DNA of 64,000 nucleotides, from the NCBI RefSeq assembly GCF_001553785.1, contig NZ_LOJP01000001.1, forward strand, positions 571,367 to 635,366, given 5' to 3'. A program made the position numbers and the translations under genes. Within the stretch, counting starts at the first letter, position 1. Each line of letters opens with the position of its first letter. This DNA comes from Actinoplanes sp. TFC3 (lineage in GTDB: Bacteria; Actinomycetota; Actinomycetes; Mycobacteriales; Micromonosporaceae). The notes under the pieces are model-generated. The model made no database searches and was not told the DNA's origin. It was given only the letters and a program-made list of their open reading frames with translations. This document shows, piece after piece, positions 28,151 through 36,595 of the stretch.

Positions 28151-29296
28151 ATGAAGCCCATCGTCATCATCGGAGCGGGCCTCGCTGGCCTTACGCTCGC
28201 GCGTGTCTTGCACCTCAACGACATTCCCGTGGTGCTCTACGAGGGTGAGGAGTCGTTGAACGCCCGCACGCAGGGCGGTCAGCTCGACATTCACGACTTC
28301 AACGGCCAAGTCGCGCTCGCACGGTGCCGGTTGACGGACGAGTTCCACTCCATCGTTAACCCGGGCGCCGAGGCCATGCGGTTCCTCAACCCCGACGGTC
28401 ACGTCGTCGGCGAGATCCCGGACGACGGCAAACTGACCAACCCTGAGGTGCTGCGGGGAGAACTGCGCCGCATCCTCGTCGAGTCCCTGCCTGAGGGGAC
28501 CATCCGCTGGGACCACAAGGTCGCATCGATCCACGCCACCGGCGACGCCCACACCGTCATGTTCGCCAACGGCGACTCGGTCGACGCGGACGTGCTCGTC
28601 GGCGCCGACGGCGCGTGGTCCCGGGTGCGGGCCTATCTCAACGGGGCGGCCCCGGAGTACACCGGCACCCTGTGGGCAGAGACGTTCCTGCACGACGTCG
28701 AAGCCCGCCATCGGGACGGTGCGGAGATCGTCGGCCGTGGCGCGATGCTCGCGATGCAGCCCGGCCGCGGCATCTTCGGACACCGCGAAGCCAACGACAT
28801 CATCCACGTCTACGCCGTCATGAAGAAACCGCTCGCCTGGGCGGAACCCGTCGACCTCGCCGACCGGGAGCAGGCACTGCAGGTTATCGCTGACCAACTC
28901 GGGGACGGGTGGGCGCCGGAACTGACCGAGCTGATCACCGGCGGGGACACCGACCCCGTCGTCCGTCCCATCTGGGGACTCCCGCTCGGGCACACCTGGG
29001 ACCGCAGGCCCGGCGTGATGCTCGTCGGCGACGCCGCGCACCTGACCCCGCCCGACGGCGACGGCGCGAACTGGGCGCTCTTCGACGGCGCGGAACTCGG
29101 CACCCTCATCGCCGAGAACCCGGACGACATCGACGCCGCGTTCGACGCCTTCGCCGAGAGAATGCTCCCGCGCAGCGCCGAATCATCCGAGGAGGGCTAC
29201 CAGTCCTTCGAGCGCACCTTCGGCTACAACGCGCCTGTCAACCTGCGGAACATGATGGACGGCGCCAAGACCTACGGACGCGAATATCACGAGTAG
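28151..29296 (+). CDS. FAD-dependent aromatic-ring or tetracycline-type monooxygenase
   Basis: This encodes 381 residues. It has the N-terminal Rossmann motif 'IVIIGAGLAGLTLARVLHLN', the second FAD motif 'VLVGADGAWSRVR', and the third 'VMLVGDAAHLTPPDGDGANW', typical of class A flavoprotein monooxygenases and closest in motif and length to TetX-like enzymes. These use NADPH and O2 to hydroxylate aromatic substrates or antibiotics. The ATG at 28151 is chosen because the protein begins right at the Rossmann strand and an AAGGAG site lies upstream; the frame is open further upstream through the promoter. It is probably repressed by the divergent MarR. Substrate is not predictable. Confidence 0.9.
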   Translation: MKPIVIIGAGLAGLTLARVLHLNDIPVVLYEGEESLNARTQGGQLDIHDFNGQVALARCRLTDEFHSIVNPGAEAMRFLNPDGHVVGEIPDDGKLTNPEVLRGELRRILVESLPEGTIRWDHKVASIHATGDAHTVMFANGDSVDADVLVGADGAWSRVRAYLNGAAPEYTGTLWAETFLHDVEARHRDGAEIVGRGAMLAMQPGRGIFGHREANDIIHVYAVMKKPLAWAEPVDLADREQALQVIADQLGDGWAPELTELITGGDTDPVVRPIWGLPLGHTWDRRPGVMLVGDAAHLTPPDGDGANWALFDGAELGTLIAENPDDIDAAFDAFAERMLPRSAESSEEGYQSFERTFGYNAPVNLRNMMDGAKTYGREYHE

Positions 29297-29346
29297 CTCA
29301 GCCGCCGCTCTGGCCGAATTCGTCTGCACGACCAGCCTGCCATCAA

Positions 29347-29377
29347 CCTGGCTTGGGCTCATGGAGTGGGACTGGTT
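29347..29377. repeat. 31-bp direct repeat, copy 2
   Basis: It begins CCTGGCTTGGGCTCATGGAG and ends TGGGACTGGTT, differing from copy 1 at two bases. It lies between the monooxygenase and the IS21 remnant. Its reverse strand shares the core CGTGAGC/CATGAGC with the IS21 end repeats, so it may be an old insertion-sequence end. Confidence 0.75.
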
Positions 29378-29407
29378 AAGGGCCTCGGTCAGGTGTGAAC
29401 GACGTCG

Positions 29408-29634
29408 TCAGAACGGTGGCTGTCCGGGTTCTGGGGCGGGAGATTGGCGGGTGTCGGTGGTCCAGTCCTCGATGTCGTCGGGCCATGGTGCGGGGCGGCC
29501 AATGTCGTCCCAAGGCCGGTTTCGGTGTTGGTGGCGTGCAGAGCGGCGCTGCGCCGCTCGCGTTCGGCTCGGTCCGGGATGCCGAAGCCGGGTGCCGGAT
29601 GGGTGGTGCCGGGAGGCGTCGGCTGGGCAGTCAC
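29408..29634 (-). pseudogene. Frameshifted small ORF following istB
   Basis: A GTG at 29634 overlaps the istB stop (GTGA) and opens 'MTAQPTPPGTTHPAPGFGIP' then 'DRAERERRSAALHATNTETG'. After that the sensible frame shifts by one base to 'RPWDDIGRPAPWPDDIEDWT' and 'TDTRQSPAPEPGQPPF', ending at TGA (plus 29408-29410). The second part is acidic and Trp-rich, unlike the overlapping frame. It is likely a small accessory ORF of the insertion element, now broken. Function unknown. Confidence 0.45.
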
Positions 29635-30204
29635 TTGGTGGCCTGCGCCCTGGGTCGTTTGTTCGGCCGGTAGGAGGGGCCGTTCATGAAGACCTGGTGG
29701 CCGTTATTGATGAGCCGGTCGAGCAGCGATTCGGCGACGACGGGGTTCGGGAACAGCGAATACCAGTCCTGCGGGGCCCGGTTCGTGGTGATCGCGTTGG
29801 AGCGGCCTTCGGCGATGCGCTGGGAGAGCAGTTCGTAGAGGTCATCGGCCTGACCGGGGGTGAACTCGCGCATCGCGAAGTCGTCGAGGATGAGCAGGTC
29901 GGCTTTGACGTGTGCGGCCAGGCGCTTGTCGAAGGTGCGGTCGGCGTGGCCGCCGGCCAGATCGGCCAGGATGCGACTTGTCTTGCGGAAGCGGACCTCG
30001 GCGCCGGCGCGGATGGCCAGGTGTCCCATGGCTTGGGCGGCGTGGGTTTTCCCGACGCCGACGCCGCCGTAGAGGATGATCGATTCTCCGGCTTGCAGCC
30101 AGCGCAGCGCGGCCAGGTCACGAATCTGCGCGGCGGGCAGTTTCGAGTTGGCGCCGAAATCGAAACTTCCAGGTGGTCTCGGTGTCGAAACGGGCGCGGC
30201 TGGT
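29631..30204 (-). pseudogene. istB: IstB-like IS21 helper ATPase, truncated and frameshifted
   Basis: The visible part begins 'SRARFDTETTW', then needs a one-base frame change near 30172 to continue 'FDFGANSKLPAAQIRDLAAL'. The core is typical IstB: Walker A 'YGGVGVGKTH', 'KTSRILADLAGGHADRT', Walker B 'LLILDDFAMREF', 'SNAITTNRAPQDWYSLFPNP' and 'VAESLLDRLINNGHQVFM'. The N-terminal region of the normal protein is absent because of the fusion to istA. IstB is the AAA+ ATPase that helps IstA select targets; this copy is non-functional unless the frameshift is bypassed. Confidence 0.88.
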
Positions 30205-30810
30205 CGTCCATGACGCCTGGTCCATGCTGATCACCGGCCGTACGAACATGTGCCGCGAGTGCGACAAGACCATGACGAACGCCCAGATCCGCTGCGAGCG
30301 GCCGGTCCGCGGGTCCGTCCAGGAGCCGAGCAGTCCATAGACGATCTGCCCTTCCAGACCTGGCTCGGGGTCGGCCCGCAGCACCGTCGCTTTCTCCCGG
30401 ACCGCGTCCTCGGCCAGGTTCGCTGTGACATACCGCTTGAACGACGCCAGCGACCCGGTCACCGCGTGCTCGTCACGCAGCCGCTGGTGGATCGTCGCCT
30501 TGGTCACCCCGGCCCGCAGCATCTCGACGATGTAGTCGTGACGCTTGGCGAACTCCGGCCAGGTCACCTGCCGAAGCCGGGTATCGGTCAGATGCGGGAA
30601 CCACTGCTCGACCCGCGGCGCCCAGTCCTGCTGGCTCATCGGCGGTGCCCTGCCTGGCACGAATCCCACCGCGATCGCTGCCTCGACATACCGGCGGATC
30701 GTCTTGCGGTCCACTCCCAGCGAGGCCGCGACGTCGTACTGAGACCGGCCCGCGTACCAGTGCGCCAGGATCTCGGTTATATCTATCACGTGGAACGTCG
30801 TCCTCGCCAT
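30205..30810 (-). pseudogene. istA: IstA-like IS21 transposase, N-terminal half only
   Basis: From the ATG at 30810 the protein reads 'MARTTFHVIDITEILAHWYA' followed by an HTH ('SQYDVAASLGVDRKTIRRYV') and continues to the first catalytic strand region 'SRHMFVRPVISMDQASW'. At that point, inside the DDE transposase domain, the sequence jumps into istB. About 200 residues are present of a family norm near 400-550, and most of the DDE core and the C-terminus are missing. The frame is open a further 120 bp upstream, but the ATG matches the family start. Confidence 0.88.
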
Positions 30811-30945
30811 CGGCTCCCCAAATGGCTTGCCGGCGGGAGATGATCTACGTGAGAAGGAAAGGATCTTGGCAACTACGGCGGAACGCTCGCCGTCCCCTTC
30901 ACGAACATCACGAGCGGCCCGGTAGCCCATGACGAGCGCGAACCA

Positions 30946-30994
30946 GGGGAATTACGTGAGCGGATCGCGGACCTCTGGGGGAATTACGTGAGCG
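30946..30994. repeat. IS21 terminal direct repeats
   Basis: Two identical 17-bp copies of GGGGAATTACGTGAGCG at 30946-30962 and 30978-30994, outside istA. They mark the left end of the insertion element and are probable transposase binding sites. Confidence 0.85.
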
Positions 30995-31039
30995 CTGACG
31001 GCAGCGACGGGCTCAAGGGTGCAAGCGCTGCGAGGGTGA

Positions 31040-32080
31040 TCAATAGTGGGCGGTGAGGCGGCGGGCTGGGCCGTCCACGGTTACCGTGCTGCCGTAGGGG
31101 AGGACCCATTGGGGGTTGGTGTGGCCCAGGTCGACGTTGAAGACCAGCATGGTGGCGGGGGCGTAGGAGGTGAAGGCGTCGAGGATGGCTGCGCGTTGGT
31201 CTTTGCGGTAGGTTTCGCGGCGTTCTCGGGGCTGGGGGTTCAGGAACAGGGTGGCTTTGGCGGTGCCCACCAGGACGGCTGGGAACTGTTCGAGCAGGCC
31301 GCGTTCGCCGAAGTCGCGGAGCATGCGGAAGACCTCGGTGGCTGGGGGCATCTCCTCCGAGGTTTCGAGCAGCAGTACGCAGCCCGCATAGTCCTCGGCG
31401 GGCCGGACCCATCGGCTGACCGCCGCGGTCCAGTGCAGGATTTCGAGGTTGCCACCCCAGGTCGGCGCGGTGACCACTCGGTCCGGGCGGTGCCAGATGC
31501 GGCCGGGGTGCGGGTAGGGCTCGGGGGCGCGGATCAGGGAGTCGGGTTCGGCCCAGCTGATCTCCTCGTCGCTGAACTCTGACACCGGCTCGATTTCGAG
31601 GTCGCCGCCGTCGAACAGGGCGGCCCGCAGCGAGCGTTCGACGATGGGCTCTACACCCCCTCCGCGTCCGAGCTGGACCATGGTCGACATGCCGTGGTAC
31701 GCCGCGATGCCGTGGTACCAGAGCCAGTTCAGCAGGTTCGTGTTGTCCGAATAACCGAAGAACGGCTTGGGGTCGGCCTGGAACGGCGTGGGGTCGAGGT
31801 GGCGCAGCACGGTGATCTGGTCGTCGCCGCCGATGGCGGCCATCACCGCTCGGATGCTCGGGTCGGCGTACGCGGCCATCAGGTCCCGCGCCCGCTCCTG
31901 CGGCGAGGCTTCCCGCCGGGTGGTGGGAAACTTGACGGGCTCGACGCCGAATACCTCGCGCAGCCGCCGCAACCCCTGTTCGTGCACGGCGGGGAACAGC
32001 GCGGGCGCAGCCGACGCCGGTGACAGCACCGCGACGCGATCGCCGGGGGAGACCTTGGGTGGCTTGCGAGATGGCCGCAT
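31040..32080 (-). CDS. S66-family LD-carboxypeptidase / MccF-like protein
   Basis: This encodes 346 residues. Hallmarks: N-terminal 'SPGDRVAVLSPASAAPALFP', 'AAIGGDDQITVLRHLD', the nucleophile elbow 'FFGYSDNTNLLNWLWY' (Ser in GYSD), the Glu region 'LLLETSEEMP' and the C-terminal catalytic His in 'VDLGHTNPQWVLPYGS'. Members remove the terminal D-Ala from murein tetrapeptides or, as in MccF, cleave toxic peptide-nucleotides to give self-immunity. Subfamily features (long 'ISWAEPD' loop) resemble the MccF-like group, but this is not decisive. No signal peptide, so it is cytosolic. The next gene, an MFS exporter, is on the same strand 36 bp upstream, a pairing compatible with resistance. Confidence 0.88.
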   Translation of the reverse strand: MRPSRKPPKVSPGDRVAVLSPASAAPALFPAVHEQGLRRLREVFGVEPVKFPTTRREASPQERARDLMAAYADPSIRAVMAAIGGDDQITVLRHLDPTPFQADPKPFFGYSDNTNLLNWLWYHGIAAYHGMSTMVQLGRGGGVEPIVERSLRAALFDGGDLEIEPVSEFSDEEISWAEPDSLIRAPEPYPHPGRIWHRPDRVVTAPTWGGNLEILHWTAAVSRWVRPAEDYAGCVLLLETSEEMPPATEVFRMLRDFGERGLLEQFPAVLVGTAKATLFLNPQPRERRETYRKDQRAAILDAFTSYAPATMLVFNVDLGHTNPQWVLPYGSTVTVDGPARRLTAHY

Positions 32081-32116
32081 GGCTGCATCTCATCAGCCGC
32101 CGCCGTCCGGCGGTAT

Positions 32117-33628
32117 TCATTTTCCGGCACCAGGATGGGGACCGGCATGAGCCTCGCCGGCGTGGTGCACCGGCGGGCCGGCCACATCGCAGTAGGACCG
32201 CTCCTTCTCCGGGGCATGCGCGGCAAGGCGGGTGGGCACGAACACGGCGGCCAGCACCCCGCCAGTAACCATCAGACCCGCGCAGATCACCATCGACATC
32301 TGGTACGTCGGGTGCAAAGTCCCCGCGTCCGTCAGGTTCCCCGATCCGATGCCAGCGGCCAGCGGCAGCACGGCAACCGACAGCAACCCGGCTGCCCGAG
32401 CCACCGCGTTGTTGACCCCGCTGGCCACCCCGGCATACGCGTCGTCCAGCGAACCCAGCGCGGTCGCAGTCAGCGGCGCCACCAGCAGCGACAACCCCAG
32501 GCCGAAAACGATCACCGGCGGCAGCACATCCGTCAGGTACGAAGCCCCCGCCCCGATCCGTGACATCCACAGCAGGGCCGCCGCGCAGACGAACGGTCCC
32601 ACGGTCATCGGGAGGCGCGGCCCGATCCGCTGGCCGAGCGCCCCAGACCGCGCCGAGAGCAGGAGCATGATCGCCGTCACGGGCAGCAGGGCCATGCCCC
32701 CGGTCAGCGGGCTGAACCCGGCCACCACCTGCAAATTGAGCACGACCAGGAAGAAGACGCCACCGTTGGCCGCGTACACCAGGAAGGTGACCAGGTTGGC
32801 GCCGGTGAACGCCTTGGACCCGAAGATCGCCAACGGTAGCATCGGGTGCCGTGATCGCCGCTCGGTGAGCACGAACCCGGCCATGCCGAGCACGCCCACC
32901 AGCAGTGAGAAAATGACCGTGGGACTGCCGGGGCCGTTGGCTGGCCAGGCGGTGAAGCCATAGGTGAGCCCACCCAGCCCGATGGCCCCGGTGAGCACGC
33001 CTGTCGCATCCAGCTCGCGGGCCGCGGCGGGGTTGCGGGACTCGGGCACGTGCCGCACTGTCACGAGCAGCACCAGAACCGCCAGCGGAACGTTGATCAG
33101 AAAGATCAGCCGCCAGCCGGACAGCTCCACCAGCCAGCCGCCGAGGAACGGCCCCAGCGCACCGCCGATCCCGCCGAGTCCGGACCAGGCGCCGATGGCC
33201 CGCGAGCGGTCCTCCCGTACGAAGGAGGCCTCCAAGATCGCCAAAGCGCCCGGCGTGAGCAGTGCACCTCCGATGCCCTGCAACACCCGCGCGGCGACCA
33301 GCAACTCCACCGAGGGCGCCAGGCCACACAGCAGGGAGGCGGTCGCGAACCAGGCCACCCCGAGCGTGAAGATGCGTTTCCGGCCGAACCGGTCACCCAG
33401 CGACCCGCCCAGCAGAATCAGCGAGGCGAGGCTCAGCGCGTAGCCGTTGACGGTCCACTGCAAGCCGGCGGCGTCGGCATCCAGGTCGTGCCCGATCGTG
33501 GGCAGGGCGATGTTCACCACGGTGGAGTCGATGAAGGCGAGCGACGAGCCGAGCACGGTGGCCAGCAGCACCCACCGACCGGCTGGGGTGCCGTAGCGCA
33601 GGAGTGGCTCGTCCCTACGTAGATCCAT
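32117..33628 (-). CDS. DHA2-type MFS drug exporter
   Basis: This encodes 503 residues and has about 14 hydrophobic segments, the count expected for the DHA2 (EmrB/QacA-like) group. Family motifs include 'SLAFIDSTVVNIALPTIG' in helix 1, motif A 'GSLGDRFGRKRIF', and 'ARVLQGIGGALLTPGALAIL'. It exports small hydrophobic or cationic drugs using the proton gradient. The ATG at 33628 ('MDLRRDEPLLRYG') is preferred; a GTG nine bases upstream is also possible. Probably one operon with the downstream S66 peptidase. Confidence 0.92.
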   Translation of the reverse strand: MDLRRDEPLLRYGTPAGRWVLLATVLGSSLAFIDSTVVNIALPTIGHDLDADAAGLQWTVNGYALSLASLILLGGSLGDRFGRKRIFTLGVAWFATASLLCGLAPSVELLVAARVLQGIGGALLTPGALAILEASFVREDRSRAIGAWSGLGGIGGALGPFLGGWLVELSGWRLIFLINVPLAVLVLLVTVRHVPESRNPAAARELDATGVLTGAIGLGGLTYGFTAWPANGPGSPTVIFSLLVGVLGMAGFVLTERRSRHPMLPLAIFGSKAFTGANLVTFLVYAANGGVFFLVVLNLQVVAGFSPLTGGMALLPVTAIMLLLSARSGALGQRIGPRLPMTVGPFVCAAALLWMSRIGAGASYLTDVLPPVIVFGLGLSLLVAPLTATALGSLDDAYAGVASGVNNAVARAAGLLSVAVLPLAAGIGSGNLTDAGTLHPTYQMSMVICAGLMVTGGVLAAVFVPTRLAAHAPEKERSYCDVAGPPVHHAGEAHAGPHPGAGK

Positions 33629-33749
33629 GTCCGTCACGCTACGCGCGGGGCCGCCGCCCCGGCAGCCGTCCAAGGACTATGCCCCGGTCCAAGGGTCGAC
33701 GGTCAGATCGACCAAAGTTCCAAGCAACTGAAGAGTTGAGCGACCAGAA

Positions 33750-34241
33750 TCAGGCCGGCTGCCGCACAGGCTGAGCAACAGCAGGCCGCACCGCAGGAGA
33801 AGGCAGCGCAGCAGCAGCCCGCGCAGCCAACCGAGCAGCCCCAGCCGCGGTAGCCGGCTTGTTCCCCGACCGTTCGCGCCGCAGCAGCAAAGCCTCCACC
33901 CGCGTACCCAGTTCGGCCCGGTGAAACGGCTTTGTCAAATAGTCGTCGGCCCCGGCATTCGTTGCCGCCATGACCCGGGCACCGTTCACATCCGCACTCA
34001 CCACCATGATGGGTAGCTGAGCGGTTCCCGGAAGCTCCCGCAATTGCCGGCACAATTCAATTCCGGAAATACCCGGCATCCGTACGTCCAGAAGTGCCGC
34101 GTCGATCCCGCCACCGGCAGTCACCCGCAACGCCTGATCGGCATTCTCGACCGCCACGACCTCGTACCCGAACCGGCGCAACGCGAGCGTCATCAGTTCG
34201 CGGTGGTCAGCTTCGTCATCCACGATGAGGACGGTCGTCAT
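33750..34241 (-). CDS. Stand-alone response-regulator receiver protein
   Basis: This encodes 163 residues; the ATG follows GGAGG by 7 nt. The receiver domain is canonical: acidic pair in 'VLIVDDEADHRE', phospho-acceptor Asp in 'ALLDVRMPG', Lys in 'DYLTKPFHRAEL'. After the receiver there is only a disordered Ala/Pro/Arg tail of about 40 residues with no output domain. CheY-like or scaffold proteins of this kind work through protein contacts. It is divergent from a GGDEF-EAL protein, so it may feed c-di-GMP signalling. Confidence 0.9.
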   Translation of the reverse strand: MTTVLIVDDEADHRELMTLALRRFGYEVVAVENADQALRVTAGGGIDAALLDVRMPGISGIELCRQLRELPGTAQLPIMVVSADVNGARVMAATNAGADDYLTKPFHRAELGTRVEALLLRRERSGNKPATAAGAARLAARAAAALPSPAVRPAVAQPVRQPA

Positions 34242-34363
34242 GGCAGCACCTCCAGCCGGGCTTTCAGGATCCGGAGGTCTGTTCGGCACACGCCGGCGAG
34301 CGCTGAGCCGTTACGAGCCGCCGAGTAGCTCAACCTGAAGGAAATGTGACCGATTAGGCAGCT

Positions 34364-36595
34364 GTGAACTGGAATCGTGTCCACGTCGCGATCGCAAGCC
34401 TGGCCGTGCTCGGCATTTCGGGACTTGTGCTCACGCCGGCTGTTACGCCGTTCGTCGCCGTTCCTGTCACGGTGTCCGCTGTCAGCGGTGTAGTCGCGGG
34501 GCTGCAGGCGGCTCGAATCGCTGGTATCGGTGCACGAGCGCAGCGTGGGTGGTGGGCGCTTTCGCTGATGTTCCTGTTGCAGATCGTCATCACACTGATG
34601 CTTGCGCTGCCCGATGCGCGACTGGTCTTTCCGGCGCCGGCCGACCTGGTCCGCGCCCTGACCATCGCCGTGCTGCTGTTCGCCGCCTATTCGTTTCCGC
34701 TGAGTTCCATCACCCCGCTGGAGCGGCGTAAGGCCGTGTTCGATGTGCTGACCGTGGTGACGGCCGGCTCGATGCTCGTCTGGTACTTGGCCATCGGCCC
34801 GAGCGTGCATGCCGATACGACGATCGTGGTCGCGGCGTCCGCTTTTCCCATACTGGATGTGCTGCTGTTGATGGGTTTCGCCCGGCTTCTTTTCCGGGCC
34901 AGCCCGAGCGTCGGGCGAACCCCGGTGATGCTGCTTGTCGCCGCGGTGGTCGTGCAGTTCGCGGCGGACGCGCGGTCCGGATATGTGACGGCGGTGACCG
35001 GGGGGACCCGGCTCGACGACAGAGTCAAGCTGATCAGCGTCATCGCCGTTCTCGCCCTGATGGCCGCGGCGGTGGTGGAAAGGTGCCGGCAGCCCGGGAT
35101 CGCTGATCCGCGTGCCGAGCGGTGCCTGATGCGCGGCAATCTTCCGTACGGATCAATTGCTTTGGGTTATGGCTTGATGCTTGTCGCCGCGGTGCGCGAG
35201 AACGATGCGTTTCCGTGGAGCGGGCTGACGATCGGCGCTTTCGGGATCACCCTGCTCGTGGTGCTGCGCCAGGTTGCCATGCAGCGGGAAAGCGAAGAGA
35301 TTGCGGCCACCGACGGGCTCACCGGGTTGGCCAACCGTTCGCGGCTGCGAAGTCTGCTCCTGCAGGCCCTGCACCGCGGTGGCCGGAGTGGTCAGACGAC
35401 CGCGGTGCTGGTCATCGACATGAACGGCTTCAAACAGGTCAACGACACCATGGGGCACAAGGCCGGCGATCAGTTGCTGGCGGTATTCGCGCGCATGCTG
35501 CGGGACGCCATTCTTGGTGCTGATGTGGCCGGCCGGCTCGGCGGTGACGAATTCGCGGTGGTGTTGCACGACATCGGCGGCGAAGCGAACGCCGAGGCGG
35601 TGGCCCGGCGCATTGCCGCCGCCACCGGAACCCCCATCATCATCGACGGAACGCCGGTCAACGCCTCGGCCAGCATCGGTATTGCTTTGTCCGGGCCGGG
35701 GGAATACGCGGCGGATGAGTTGATGAACCGTGCGGACGTGGCGATGTACCACGCCAAGCGGCGCGGCGGCGAAAGTCGCTGGGCCTGCTTCGCCGACACG
35801 ATGGGCGGCGACAACGAGCCCTCGCTGGAAGACGAGCTGCGCGGTGCGGTCGCCGACGGCCAGATGCGCCTGGTGTTCCAGCCGATCGTCAGCCTGCCCG
35901 ACGAGGAACTGGTCGGCCTCGAAGCGCTGGCCCGCTGGCAGCACCCGCGGCTGGGCCTGCTGGAAGCCGAAGCCTTCATCCCGCTCGCCGAGCGCATCGG
36001 CATGATCGAGGAGCTGGGCCGCTGGGTGCTGCGCGAGGCCTGCACGTACGCCCGCCGCTGGCCGCAGCTGCCCCTGCACGTCAACGTGTCGGCCCGCCAG
36101 CTGGAGGAGGACAGCTTCAGCACCGACGTGCGCCGGACCGTCCGCGAAACCGGCATGAACCCGGTGAACCTCGTGCTGGAAGTGACCGAAAGCCAGCTCA
36201 TCGCCGACGGCGTCCCCGCCGCCCACCTGCGCATCCTCAGCGATGAGGGAATCCGGATCGCCCTTGACGACTTCGGCACCGGCTACTCATCGCTGAAGAA
36301 CCTCACCCATCTGCCCATCGACATGCTCAAACTCGATCGGGTCTTCGTGGCAACCCTGGACGCCTCAGCCGAGGGAGCCGCGGTGGCCCAGGCGGTGCTA
36401 CGTCTGGGCCGGGTGCTGGGTATGGACACCATCGCCGAGGGTGTGGAAACCGCGGAGCAGGCCCGCGAGCTGACATTGCTCGGCGCAGGCAAGGCGCAGG
36501 GGCACTATTTCGCGCGACCGCTACCCGCCACCGAGATCGACGAAAAGATCATGGCCTGGACAGATCACCGGTACGGCGGACAGCTACGCGCCTAG
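34364..36595 (+). CDS. Membrane GGDEF-EAL c-di-GMP protein
   Basis: This encodes 743 residues from a GTG start. About eight membrane segments (1-305) form an N-terminal sensory domain. A GGDEF domain follows with intact 'RLGGDEFAVVL' (about 393), then an EAL domain with 'LEALARWQHP' (about 520), 'VLEVTESQL' and 'DDFGTGYSSLKNL'. Both active-site signatures look intact, so it could synthesise and/or degrade c-di-GMP; many such proteins use one activity only. It overlaps the convergent pseG stop by 4 bp. c-di-GMP commonly controls development and motility. Confidence 0.92.
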   Translation: MNWNRVHVAIASLAVLGISGLVLTPAVTPFVAVPVTVSAVSGVVAGLQAARIAGIGARAQRGWWALSLMFLLQIVITLMLALPDARLVFPAPADLVRALTIAVLLFAAYSFPLSSITPLERRKAVFDVLTVVTAGSMLVWYLAIGPSVHADTTIVVAASAFPILDVLLLMGFARLLFRASPSVGRTPVMLLVAAVVVQFAADARSGYVTAVTGGTRLDDRVKLISVIAVLALMAAAVVERCRQPGIADPRAERCLMRGNLPYGSIALGYGLMLVAAVRENDAFPWSGLTIGAFGITLLVVLRQVAMQRESEEIAATDGLTGLANRSRLRSLLLQALHRGGRSGQTTAVLVIDMNGFKQVNDTMGHKAGDQLLAVFARMLRDAILGADVAGRLGGDEFAVVLHDIGGEANAEAVARRIAAATGTPIIIDGTPVNASASIGIALSGPGEYAADELMNRADVAMYHAKRRGGESRWACFADTMGGDNEPSLEDELRGAVADGQMRLVFQPIVSLPDEELVGLEALARWQHPRLGLLEAEAFIPLAERIGMIEELGRWVLREACTYARRWPQLPLHVNVSARQLEEDSFSTDVRRTVRETGMNPVNLVLEVTESQLIADGVPAAHLRILSDEGIRIALDDFGTGYSSLKNLTHLPIDMLKLDRVFVATLDASAEGAAVAQAVLRLGRVLGMDTIAEGVETAEQARELTLLGAGKAQGHYFARPLPATEIDEKIMAWTDHRYGGQLRA

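Larger units (their letters stand above)
29631..30994 (-). mobile_element. Internally deleted IS21-family insertion sequence
   Basis: It contains the N-terminal half of an IstA transposase and most of an IstB ATPase, joined by a deletion near 30205, plus end repeats. Upstream of istA two copies of GGGGAATTACGTGAGCG (30946-30962 and 30978-30994) are 32 bp apart, the multiple terminal repeats typical of IS21 ends. The opposite end, with an inverted copy of that repeat, is not found before 29296, so that end is lost or strongly changed. The element cannot transpose by itself. Confidence 0.85.

Noticed and set aside
30118..30930. Intact host gene of 270 codons
   Set aside because: It is the istA N-terminus run into istB sequence in the wrong frame; a deletion product.
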